A program made the position numbers and the translations under genes. A DNA stretch of 64,000 nucleotides from Thiorhodovibrio litoralis (GTDB taxonomy: Bacteria > Pseudomonadota > Gammaproteobacteria > Chromatiales > Chromatiaceae). The DNA lies in contig NZ_CP121473.1 of NCBI RefSeq assembly GCF_033954455.1, positions 1,908,501 to 1,972,500 of the forward strand, read 5' to 3'. The stretch's first letter is position 1. The number at the start of each line of letters is the position of its first letter. Shown in pieces: positions 26,928-34,554 of the stretch. The notes below the pieces were generated by a model that was not told the DNA's origin, did no database searches, and worked only from the letters and a program-made list of their open reading frames with translations.

Positions 26928-27650
26928 ATGCGCCAATTTCTTCGTTCGAGTCTCCCTTTCCTGCTGGCCCTCAGCGGACCAGCGGCGAACGCAACCGTTC
27001 CTCTTCCGCCTGATCTTGCCGATCTCTCAGCTCCGCTGGAGGCGTCGATCCAGTTGCCCGGCAGCGGTGTGCAGATGCTGCAACTGCAGGACCGGGTCGC
27101 CTTTCTCAGCGGCAACGGCCGCTATGCCTTTACCGGCGATGCCTGGGACCTGTGGCATGGCGAACAACTGACCTCGGTCCGCCAGGCGCAGGCACTGGCC
27201 AGCCGGGTCGATTTGGATCGACTCGGGCTCAACCCAAAGGATCTGGGCGCCATTAACCTCGGCGACCAGCAGGCTGACACCAAGCCCATCTGGGTCTTCA
27301 TCGATCCACTGTGCGCGGCCTGCCAGGAACTGCTAGAGCGTCTCGCGCAGACCGAGACTCCCGCCCATGTCATCCCGCTGCCGCTCGGCGGTGCTGACTC
27401 GGCCCAGGCCGCGCGCCGCCTGCTCTGCGCGCCATCTCCGCAAGCCGCCCAATCCGCGCTGCTGGATCAAACATGGTTCGAGCTACCCCGACCCGCGTCC
27501 GGCTGCGACACCCAACCCCTGGTCCGGGCGCTGATCACCGCGCGGCTGTTGGGCATCGACTCCGTCCCGACACTGATTGCACCGGACGGGCGCATCCATC
27601 GCGGACTCCCCGAGAACCTCAGCGCCTGGCTGGCAGGAGAACAGCCATGA
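26928..27650 (+). CDS. DsbC/DsbG-like thiol-disulfide protein of the transfer operon
   Basis: 240 residues with a signal peptide (1-22, ANA). The C-terminal thioredoxin fold has FIDPLCAACQELL with a CAAC active site (about 130) and a cis-Pro region IDSVPTLIAPDG. Such proteins in F-type operons shuffle disulfides in the Cys-rich transfer proteins TraU and TraN, both encoded downstream. It is the first gene of the block, and its stop overlaps the next start (ATGA). An alternative assignment is TrbB, but the motif and dimer-like N-terminus fit DsbC better. Confidence 0.8.
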   Translation: MRQFLRSSLPFLLALSGPAANATVPLPPDLADLSAPLEASIQLPGSGVQMLQLQDRVAFLSGNGRYAFTGDAWDLWHGEQLTSVRQAQALASRVDLDRLGLNPKDLGAINLGDQQADTKPIWVFIDPLCAACQELLERLAQTETPAHVIPLPLGGADSAQAARRLLCAPSPQAAQSALLDQTWFELPRPASGCDTQPLVRALITARLLGIDSVPTLIAPDGRIHRGLPENLSAWLAGEQP

Positions 27651-27856
27651 GCATCCGTACCCCTGCTTTGGTCCTCTTGCTCGTTCCGACCCTCGCGCTG
27701 ACCGGCTGTGCCGGTGGCCTCGGCGCCGAGCGCTACGCCTGCGAGGGCCTGCCGAGCCGACCCTTGTGTCTGTCCACCGCCGAAATCTACGCCCTGACCG
27801 ACGGCGATGGCCCACCACCGGCCGAGCGCCGCTTGCAACAGGAGAACACCCAATGA
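27647..27856 (+). CDS. Small lipoprotein resembling the N-terminal part of TraV
   Basis: 69 residues. A lipobox LTGC gives lipidation at about C20, followed by ACEGLPSRPLCLSTAEIYALTDG, which resembles the C-x-n-C(M/L)S...Y.LT segment following the lipid anchor in TraV. Family members are normally 170-200 residues, with the C-terminal WIAP motif; here that part is in the next gene. ATGA overlaps on both sides couple it to its neighbours. Confidence 0.6.
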   Translation: MSIRTPALVLLLVPTLALTGCAGGLGAERYACEGLPSRPLCLSTAEIYALTDGDGPPPAERRLQQENTQ

Positions 27857-28335
27857 TCCGCGCCCGTCAACCTCGCCACCTCGCTCTGGCTTTAGTGTCC
27901 GCCGCCGCCCTGTCCGGCTGCATGACCGCATCGCCGCGTCCTTCCGACGCTTCTGCACCGGTCATCGTCGCAGGGCAAGGCGTGGTGCTCGACACCGGCT
28001 CAATCACCGCCGATTCGCAGCGCGCGCCCGGGCTCGCAGCGAAGGATAAGCCATCCAAAGCACTGAAGACCGCTGACCAGGCACCCGCGCGAATCGCCGC
28101 CGCCGAATCCAACCCAACCCCCAGCCGCGCCCCGGCGCAAGTCCTGCGGATCTGGATCGCCCCCTGGGAGGACAGCGCCGGCAACCTGCATGGCGCCAGC
28201 CACGTCTTCACCGAAGTGGTGCCGCGCCGCTGGCAGTTGGCCTCGGCCACCGAGACAGCGACAGGAACCGTCCTGACACCCCTGCAGATCGAACCGCGCC
28301 AGGTTTCGAGTCCCGAACCCTCGCGCAAACCCTGA
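27853..28335 (+). CDS. Lipoprotein resembling the C-terminal part of TraV
   Basis: 160 residues from ATG 27853, overlapping the previous stop. It has its own lipobox (LSGC, about C22), a low-complexity linker, then LRIWIAPWEDSAGNLHGASHV and VVPRRW. These match the conserved C-terminus of TraV, the outer-membrane lipoprotein of the F-type secretion core. I infer that the TraV functions are divided between this protein and the preceding one. An alternative is that both are element-specific lipoproteins. Confidence 0.6.
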   Translation: MIRARQPRHLALALVSAAALSGCMTASPRPSDASAPVIVAGQGVVLDTGSITADSQRAPGLAAKDKPSKALKTADQAPARIAAAESNPTPSRAPAQVLRIWIAPWEDSAGNLHGASHVFTEVVPRRWQLASATETATGTVLTPLQIEPRQVSSPEPSRKP

Positions 28336-28370
28336 GCCAACCCCCAACCCAACCGAAGAAGGAGTCACGT

Positions 28371-28727
28371 ATGACCACGGTACCAACCCAACCCCATCTT
28401 GAAATCGCCACCCAACCCCTGTCTTCAAGCCCACTGCTGCACGCCGCCCTGATCGGTACCCCGCTGCTGGTGCTCTTGTTACCGGACACCGCGCTGGCCG
28501 GCTCCGGCGGCACCGAGTTCCAGGCCACCTACGACATGCTGATCGGCTGGATGACCGGTCTGCTCGGCCGGATCATCGCGGTGGCCTTCATCATCGTCGG
28601 GCTGATCGCCGGTGTCGCGCGCCAATCGATCATGTCCTTCGCCATCGGCATTTCGGCCGGTCTTGGCCTGTTCATGGCTCCCGACATCGTCGATGCCGTG
28701 GTCTCCGCCACCCTGCCCATCGTCTGA
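28371..28727 (+). CDS. TraA-like pilin precursor
   Basis: 118 residues with a GGAG ribosome site. A long leader ends around LPDTALAGSGG, a typical signal-peptidase site, leaving about 67 mature residues with two hydrophobic helices separated by a short polar loop, the layout of F-type pilins. Position just upstream of traC also fits. It would be the subunit of the conjugative pilus. Confidence 0.65.
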   Translation: MTTVPTQPHLEIATQPLSSSPLLHAALIGTPLLVLLLPDTALAGSGGTEFQATYDMLIGWMTGLLGRIIAVAFIIVGLIAGVARQSIMSFAIGISAGLGLFMAPDIVDAVVSATLPIV

Positions 28728-28750
28728 GCAACGCTTGCTGACTGACCGGC

Positions 28751-28829
28751 CCTTGTTAGGACCAAGGCGTGCCGAGCCTGGGCGGGAAACCGCCTCTTAA
28801 GGATCTTCAAGCCCATTCCACTCAGGCTC
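28751..28829 (+). ncRNA. Structured leader RNA upstream of the PLMP-only protein
   Basis: Three pairings are seen by eye: CCTTG/CAAGG (28751-28755 with 28763-28767), an outer stem GAGCCTG/CAGGCTC (28774-28780 with 28823-28829), and inside it GGCGG-GAAA-CCGCC (28781-28794) with a GNRA tetraloop. The 3' stem ends nine bases before the start codon at 28838, which lacks a ribosome site. IscB/IsrB genes, whose N-terminal domain the next protein resembles, have their omegaRNA just upstream, so a relic or small relative of that RNA is possible. A translational control element is the simpler alternative. Confidence 0.4.
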
Positions 28830-28837
28830 ACCCATCC

Positions 28838-29029
28838 ATGCGACGACGTTCTAAATCCCAGCCGTCCGCCGTGGCCGTCCTCGATGCCGATGGCCGCTTT
28901 CTGGCTCCCTGCAAACCCGCCCGCGCTCGTCAGCTGATCACCTGCGGCCGCGCCTGGCTGCTGAGCGCGGAGCCGCCGCGGATTCAATTGACCTATAAGC
29001 CCCAGCAAGAGGCCCCCGACCAGCCATGA
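28838..29029 (+). CDS. RRXRR/PLMP-domain-only small protein
   Basis: 63 residues: an Arg-rich start (MRRRSKS), then AVLDADGRFLAPCKPARARQ and a GRAW...PPRIQLTY end. This matches the RRXRR (PF14239) or PLMP domain that begins IscB, IsrB and some HNH proteins (usual motif LMPC-PARAR-LL--GRA--....IQLTY). Nothing follows the domain; no RuvC or HNH region exists because traC starts four bases before its stop (ATGA). It is in the transfer operon between the pilin and traC genes. Function unknown; RNA or DNA binding is inferred from the domain. Confidence 0.65.
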   Translation: MRRRSKSQPSAVAVLDADGRFLAPCKPARARQLITCGRAWLLSAEPPRIQLTYKPQQEAPDQP

Positions 29030-31428
29030 CCCATCCCGCCCGTCAGTTTCAGGGCGAGCGTGCGGCGAATCTATTCAGCCCGCTTGCCTTCGCCCCCGAT
29101 TGTTTTCTATTCCAGCACGACGACCAGACCCTGGGGTACGGATTTCTCTGTACCCCGCTGGCCGGTGCGGATGCCTCTTATGCCGAGCGTCTCTCGGTAC
29201 TGCTCAACCAGGACTGGCCCGCCGGCACCCAAATGCAGGTCGCCCTCTGGTCCACCCCGGACATCGACCACTCCTTGGCTGTCATGCTCGGGCTGCGCCT
29301 GGATCTGGACCCTGGCGTCCTGCGCGAAGCCACCCAGGAGCGCGCGCAGTTTTTGCGCACGGGCGTGAGCGAGCCCATTATCCCCGGCACCGAGGTGCGG
29401 GTGCGCGATCTGCGCGTCTTCGTCGGGGTGAAAGTGCCCATCGCCGCCATGCTGCCCAACGCGGCCGAGATCGCCCATACCAACGAGCATCGCGCCGAGA
29501 CCGAGCAGATGCTGAGCACCGCCGGGCTGCGCCCGCGGCCGCTGACCGCCGAGGACTATGTCCGGCTACTGGGAACACTGCTCAACTGGGGCGAGGACGC
29601 CTCCTGGCGCCATCGCATCGCCCCGGAGTGCGACCCGACGCGGATTCTGCGCGAACAGTTGCTCGATTACGACCATGCCCTGGAGGTCGACGCCGATGGA
29701 CTGACTCTCGGGGAGACTCGCGTGCAGGTGCTCTCCTGTAAGCGCTACCCGGACCAGGTCCACTTCGGCCTGGCGGCGCGCTATCTGGGTGATCCCTTAT
29801 CCGGCACCCGGGGCATTCGCCACAACGCCCTGGTCACGCTGAATCTGTATTTCCCCGACCAGGAACGCCTGCGCGCGCGCATGAAAGGCCAGCGCCAGTG
29901 GGCGACCAATACCGCCTATGGCCCGCTGGCGAAGTTCATGCCCGAGCTGGTCTCGCGCAAGCAGGGGTTCGATGCGCTCTTTGCCGCCCTGGACCAGGGC
30001 GACCGCCCGGTGCAGTGTTATCTGAGCCTGGTGCTGTTTTCCTCTCCGGCCGAGGCGGCGGCGGTCGCTTCCAATGCGATTACCTATTGGCGCGAGCTTG
30101 GCTTTCAGCTGATGCGCGATCGCTACTTCGTGCTGCCCTTATTCCTGCAGGCCTTGCCCTTTGGCATGGACCGCCGGGCGATCCGCGACATGATGCGCTA
30201 CCGCACCCTGGCGGCACGCCATGCGGTGACTCTGTTGCCGGTCTTTGGTGACTGGAAAGGCACGCCAACTCCCGTCGTCAATCTGCTCTCGCGCAGCGGA
30301 CAGCTGATGGGGCTGTCGCTGTTTGATTCCACCAGCAACTACAACGCGGTGGTGGCGGCCAGTTCCGGAGCAGGGAAGAGCTTTTTCACCAATGAGCTGA
30401 TTGCCTCTTCCCTCAGCGCCGGGGCGCGCTGCTGGATTGTCGATGTCGGGCGCAGTTATCAGAAACTCTGCGAGGCGCTGGGCGGACAGTTCATCGCCTT
30501 CAATGCCGCATCAGACATCTGCATCAATCCCTTCGAGCTAGTGCAGCGCTGGGAGGAAGAAGCCGATGTGGTGCTGGCGATCATCACCGCCATGGCCGCA
30601 CCGACCGAGCCCTTGGGAGACTATCGTACCGCCGGGCTGAAACGGGTGCTCAAGCAGGTCTGGGATGCCCTGGGTCCGAAGATGACGGTGGATGCCATTG
30701 CTGAGGCCTTGCTGCAGGAAGACGACCCGCGAGTGCAGGACGTTGGCCGCCAGCTCTATGCCTTCACCAGCCAGGGGGAGTATGGGCGCTTCTTCAATGG
30801 CACGAACAGCATCCGCTTCACCGCGCCCCTGGTGGTGCTGGAGCTGGAGGAGCTGAAAAGCCGGAGACACTTGCAGCAGGTGGTTCTGCTCCAGCTGATC
30901 TACCAGATCCAGCAGGCCATGTACCTCGGCGAGCGCGGCCAGCAGAAGTTGGTGGTGATCGACGAGGCCTGGGACTTGCTCACCCAGGGCGATGTCGGGC
31001 GCTTTATCGAATCGGGCTACCGGCGCTTCCGCAAATACGGCGGCGCGGCGGTGACGGTCACCCAGTCACTGGCGGACCTCTATGCCAACCCGGTCGGACG
31101 GGCCATTGCCGAGAACAGCGCCAATACCTTTTTGCTGGCCCAGCCGTCGCAGAGCATTGACCAGCTGGCCCAGGAAAAACGCCTGCCAATTCCCATCGAA
31201 GCGGCCGAGTTGCTCAAGACGGTGCATACCGTCCCCGGCGCCTACTCGGAAATCTTCTGCCTAACGACCATGGGCGGCGGCATTGGCCGGCTGGTGGTCG
31301 ATCCGTTCCGGCGGCTGCTTTACAGCACCGCGCCGCAGGATGTGGCGGCCTTGGAGAGCTTGAGACAGCAGGGACTGGATGTGGTCGGAGCCATCCGTCG
31401 GCTGCTGTGGGAGCGTGGGCATGGCTGA
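29026..31428 (+). CDS. traC: TraC, VirB4-type conjugation ATPase
   Basis: 800 residues. Walker A SSGAGKSFF is centred on K451 and Walker B KLVVIDEAWDLL has D646/E647, both typical of VirB4/TraC ATPases. The N-terminal ~420 residues form the F-type TraC domain (start FSPLAFAPDCFLF). It should be a cytoplasmic hexameric motor attached to the inner membrane that powers pilus assembly. Length is close to F TraC (875). Overlaps its neighbours on both sides. Confidence 0.93.
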   Translation: MTHPARQFQGERAANLFSPLAFAPDCFLFQHDDQTLGYGFLCTPLAGADASYAERLSVLLNQDWPAGTQMQVALWSTPDIDHSLAVMLGLRLDLDPGVLREATQERAQFLRTGVSEPIIPGTEVRVRDLRVFVGVKVPIAAMLPNAAEIAHTNEHRAETEQMLSTAGLRPRPLTAEDYVRLLGTLLNWGEDASWRHRIAPECDPTRILREQLLDYDHALEVDADGLTLGETRVQVLSCKRYPDQVHFGLAARYLGDPLSGTRGIRHNALVTLNLYFPDQERLRARMKGQRQWATNTAYGPLAKFMPELVSRKQGFDALFAALDQGDRPVQCYLSLVLFSSPAEAAAVASNAITYWRELGFQLMRDRYFVLPLFLQALPFGMDRRAIRDMMRYRTLAARHAVTLLPVFGDWKGTPTPVVNLLSRSGQLMGLSLFDSTSNYNAVVAASSGAGKSFFTNELIASSLSAGARCWIVDVGRSYQKLCEALGGQFIAFNAASDICINPFELVQRWEEEADVVLAIITAMAAPTEPLGDYRTAGLKRVLKQVWDALGPKMTVDAIAEALLQEDDPRVQDVGRQLYAFTSQGEYGRFFNGTNSIRFTAPLVVLELEELKSRRHLQQVVLLQLIYQIQQAMYLGERGQQKLVVIDEAWDLLTQGDVGRFIESGYRRFRKYGGAAVTVTQSLADLYANPVGRAIAENSANTFLLAQPSQSIDQLAQEKRLPIPIEAAELLKTVHTVPGAYSEIFCLTTMGGGIGRLVVDPFRRLLYSTAPQDVAALESLRQQGLDVVGAIRRLLWERGHG

Positions 31429-31729
31429 GATGCGAGCGAAACGAACAAGCTTATCGGGTGCCAGCATGGCCATTCCGGTGCTGGCCGGCGCGTTGGGCGG
31501 ACTGGTTGGCGCCTTGGTCGCTAACCGCATGATGGCCGAGCCGGACAATCAAGCGAACCCTGTCGTCGTGCTGTCCGTCGCCGACTGGCTGCGCGGCGGA
31601 CAGGATGGGTCAGAAATTCGGACGCTGGCCGAACGCCTGGCGGAGCATGGCTTTCTGGTTCTGGATGATCAGGCGGTTCTGGCCGCGCCAGAAGAGCTTT
31701 ACCTCCACCCGACGGAGGGTCAGCCATGA
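31421..31729 (+). CDS. trbI: TrbI-like inner-membrane transfer protein
   Basis: 102 residues starting inside the end of traC. One N-terminal membrane helix (about 16-36) and a small periplasmic domain containing VVVLSVADWLRG and HGFLVLDDQAVL, similar to F-type TrbI, whose gene also follows traC. TrbI affects pilus extension and retraction in F. Assigned mostly by position and architecture. Confidence 0.55.
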   Translation: MAEMRAKRTSLSGASMAIPVLAGALGGLVGALVANRMMAEPDNQANPVVVLSVADWLRGGQDGSEIRTLAERLAEHGFLVLDDQAVLAAPEELYLHPTEGQP

Positions 31730-32283
31730 TTGGGTCGGTGCTCGAATCCAAGTCCCATCCCAAGCCCAAGCCCAGCCGGGAGCCCTGGGACCGCTTTGCC
31801 ATGAAAGCCCTGCTGGTGCTGACTGCCGTGCTGATTCTCATTGGCTATGGCTGCGCGCGCTATCGCGTCGGCATCGACGATCAGGTCAGTCAATGTCTGC
31901 CGCCGTATCGTTGGTATTTGATCGATACCTTTGACCGGCAGTCCATCAAGCGCGATCAGCTCCGTGCCTTCGCGGCGACCGAGGTGATGGCGCCGTATTT
32001 CCGTCGCGAGCAGACGATCATCAAGCGGGTTGCCGGGATTCCGGGTGACCAGGTGTCGGTCACGGCAGAGGGGACGTCCATCAATGGCGTCATGCAGCCG
32101 CAGAGCGATCCGGCGCTGGCCAAGGCGCTGGGATTGTCCGTTGCGGATTTTCTGATTGATCAACTGGCGATCCCAGAGGGTTTTCTCTGGGTCATGGGCG
32201 CCACGCGCGACAGCTTCGACTCGCGTTACTGGCGCTTGCTGCCGGAGAACCAGGTCATCGGGAGGGCGTATGCGCTGTTCTGA
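31726..32283 (+). CDS. traF: TraF/TrhF-type S26 signal peptidase
   Basis: 185 residues: one membrane anchor (about 27-45), then an S26 fold. The base Lys lies in TIIKRVAGIPGD, and the C-terminal box (PEGFLWVMGATRDSFDSRYWRL) includes the conserved S/D-R-Y segment. Where classical leader peptidases carry the nucleophile Ser before the Leu-Pro, this protein has Cys (SQCLPPYRWYLID). The same substitution is, as I recall, usual for TrhF-like conjugation peptidases. It probably processes or cyclises the pilin. ATGA overlap with trbI. Confidence 0.75.
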   Translation: MIGSVLESKSHPKPKPSREPWDRFAMKALLVLTAVLILIGYGCARYRVGIDDQVSQCLPPYRWYLIDTFDRQSIKRDQLRAFAATEVMAPYFRREQTIIKRVAGIPGDQVSVTAEGTSINGVMQPQSDPALAKALGLSVADFLIDQLAIPEGFLWVMGATRDSFDSRYWRLLPENQVIGRAYALF

Positions 32284-33541
32284 GATGACGCAGCCGGTAA
32301 CAAATAGACAGCTGGGACGGGTCAGCGTCCTAGTTGTGACAGTGCTGGCCGCTAGCATCGGGCAGGCATCAATCCAGCAGGCGTCCTCGCCGGGAATCGA
32401 CGCGGAACTGCAAGCCATCCATTCGCGGGCCTCCGAGATTTTGTCACAAGTCGATGGCAAGCGACTGCCAGCATGGCTGCAGGGTGCGAACGAGCAGTCA
32501 GCCGCCTATGCCATCGAAGCGGAAGCGATTGCCAAAGGCGCTGGTCAATTTGTGGGGGAGGGGAGTTGTGGCAGCCTGCCGGAGATGCCCGGCAGCATCA
32601 CCGGAACACTCACCTTCACCCTGTTCGCCTCCCGCTCCCTGGGCGATGCGCAACTGCGAGACCTGTTCCTGTTCGCCTCAGGTCAACCGGAGACGCAAAT
32701 CCTGTTTCGCGGGATCGGAGAGGACGAGTCCCTGCTGGATTTCATGGCGAGCCTGAAGCCGCTGTTGCAGGACATCGACCCGCCGCCGACAGTCCTGCTC
32801 GATCCAACGCCCTTTCGGGAGCATGACATCGAATCTGTCCCGACCCTGGTCGCGACCGGACCCGATGGCCAGGAACTAGCGCGCGTGTCTGGCCTGGCCA
32901 GCACGACCTGGTTGGGTTCCGCCCTGGACGAAGGCAAGACCGGTGATCTCGGCGTGCGCGGCCCCATTCGGGAAATCGCCGAGCGGGACATCCTCGAGCT
33001 GATCCACCAACGCCTGGCGCGCCTGGACTTCAAAGCCCTGGGCGAACGGGCGGTGGCCAGGGCCTTCGACCGGCTGCCGTTCGAGCCCCTGCCCACGGCA
33101 GGCGAAGATCGCGAGCGCTGGATCGATCCGACCGTCACGGCGGGGGCGGATGTGCATCTCCCCGATGGTACGCTGCTGGTCCGTGCTGGTGAGTCGGTCA
33201 ATCCGCTGGACATGGTTCCCTTTACCCAGCGCCTGGTCATCTTCGATGCATCCGATAGCCGCCAAGTCGCCTTCGCGCACTCCCTGGCCAGCGAAGCCTC
33301 GGACAAACCCACAACATTCCTGCTGACTGGAGCCCACCGAAAAGGCGGCTGGAAGGAGCTGACCCGGGTGATGGAGCAGCTCGAGCGTCGGGTTTATCTG
33401 CTGACCCCGGAGATGCGCGAACGCTTCTCCCTGGACAGGGTTCCCGCCATCGTCGAGGCGGTCGGGCGTCGGTTTCGGGTGCGCGAGGTGGCGATGGTGG
33501 GGCAGGTCGAACCGGATATCGCCAGGAGCGAGATGGAATGA
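32270..33541 (+). CDS. traW: TrbC-TraW fusion protein
   Basis: 423 residues from ATG 32270 (second ATG at 32285). The first half after the signal peptide has the TrbC-type thioredoxin-like segment (LTFTLFASRSLGDAQLRDLF, DPTPFREHDIESVPTLV). The second half has the TraW signature RWIDPTVTAGADVHLPDGTL...RAGESVNPLDMVPF. In F these are two proteins; SXT/IncC-type systems also fuse them. It should act in the periplasm in pilus assembly. Overlaps traF and traU. Confidence 0.82.
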   Translation: MRCSEMTQPVTNRQLGRVSVLVVTVLAASIGQASIQQASSPGIDAELQAIHSRASEILSQVDGKRLPAWLQGANEQSAAYAIEAEAIAKGAGQFVGEGSCGSLPEMPGSITGTLTFTLFASRSLGDAQLRDLFLFASGQPETQILFRGIGEDESLLDFMASLKPLLQDIDPPPTVLLDPTPFREHDIESVPTLVATGPDGQELARVSGLASTTWLGSALDEGKTGDLGVRGPIREIAERDILELIHQRLARLDFKALGERAVARAFDRLPFEPLPTAGEDRERWIDPTVTAGADVHLPDGTLLVRAGESVNPLDMVPFTQRLVIFDASDSRQVAFAHSLASEASDKPTTFLLTGAHRKGGWKELTRVMEQLERRVYLLTPEMRERFSLDRVPAIVEAVGRRFRVREVAMVGQVEPDIARSEME

Positions 33542-34554
33542 ACCGCTCCTCCCTGTATCTTCTCGCTGGCCTTGCGCTGCTAATCAGCGTCTCCGCTCCA
33601 ACCCAAGCCGAAGACGCCACCTGCCCGGATGCCGAGTTGCTGAGCGAGAAGCTCATCACCGATGTCTGTTGGTCGTGCCTGTTCCCGGTGCGCATCGCCG
33701 GGGTGCCGATCGGTGGCGGCGACATTCCCGCTGGGGCGACCGATCAAGTGGTCTGCATCTGTCCCGATCCGCTCGGCGTCCCCAAGCCGGGGTTTACCAT
33801 CGGCATGTGGGAACCGGCGCGCATTATCGAGATGGTGCGCAATCCCACCTGCGCGCCCTCCCTGGGTGGCATCCGGCTGCCATTCGGCGATGTGCGATTG
33901 CTCGGCAGCGGTGGAAACAGCGAGGAGGACAGCAGCGACACGGCCTTCTACAACGTCCATGTCTATGCCTTCCCGTTGCTGGTGATGCTCGATCTGCTCT
34001 ACGACGACCGCTGCAACCCGGATGGCTTTAGCGAGCTGGATATCCTGCATTTCTCTGAGCTGGACCCGACCTGGAACAACTCCGAACTGGCGTTCTTCAC
34101 CCATCCCGAAGCGGCCTGGCTGACCTCGCCGCCGGCGCTGGCCGCCTGCCTGGCCGATGGCGTCTCCGCCACTGCCGGCACCCCGCTCGATGAGCTGTTC
34201 TGGTGCGCCGGCACCTGGGGCTTGCTCTATCCCTTTGCCGGTGCACAGCCGACGCTGGGCTCCCGGCCCCGTGCCACCTCGCTGTCGGCGACCCGCACCA
34301 TGGCCGCGCTGCATCGGCGGGGATTTGCCCGACGCACCATGGGCGACGGAGCGCTGTGCAAGGCGCCTATCGCGCCCTTCCTGCCGAAGAGCCAATACAA
34401 GTTCTCCATGTTCTACCCGCTGCCGGAAGCCAACGGCAGTCATGTGATTGGCGAGAGCCCCTTCCGCTGGGGCATTCATCGCACCTATCCCGGTCCGGGT
34501 GAGGATCATCTCTACATCCTCTGGCGTTGGCAGGACTGCTGTGCGACCTTCTGA
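33538..34554 (+). CDS. traU: TraU mating-pair protein
   Basis: 338 residues with a signal peptide (1-24). Many paired cysteines and the TraU signatures DVCWSCLFPVRI near the N-terminus, GMWEPARIIE, a FWCAGTWG segment and a C-terminal WRWQDCC are visible. TraU is a periplasmic/outer-membrane component needed for DNA transfer, and its disulfides are probably maintained by the DsbC-like protein of the same operon. ATGA overlap with traW. Confidence 0.95.
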   Translation: MNRSSLYLLAGLALLISVSAPTQAEDATCPDAELLSEKLITDVCWSCLFPVRIAGVPIGGGDIPAGATDQVVCICPDPLGVPKPGFTIGMWEPARIIEMVRNPTCAPSLGGIRLPFGDVRLLGSGGNSEEDSSDTAFYNVHVYAFPLLVMLDLLYDDRCNPDGFSELDILHFSELDPTWNNSELAFFTHPEAAWLTSPPALAACLADGVSATAGTPLDELFWCAGTWGLLYPFAGAQPTLGSRPRATSLSATRTMAALHRRGFARRTMGDGALCKAPIAPFLPKSQYKFSMFYPLPEANGSHVIGESPFRWGIHRTYPGPGEDHLYILWRWQDCCATF

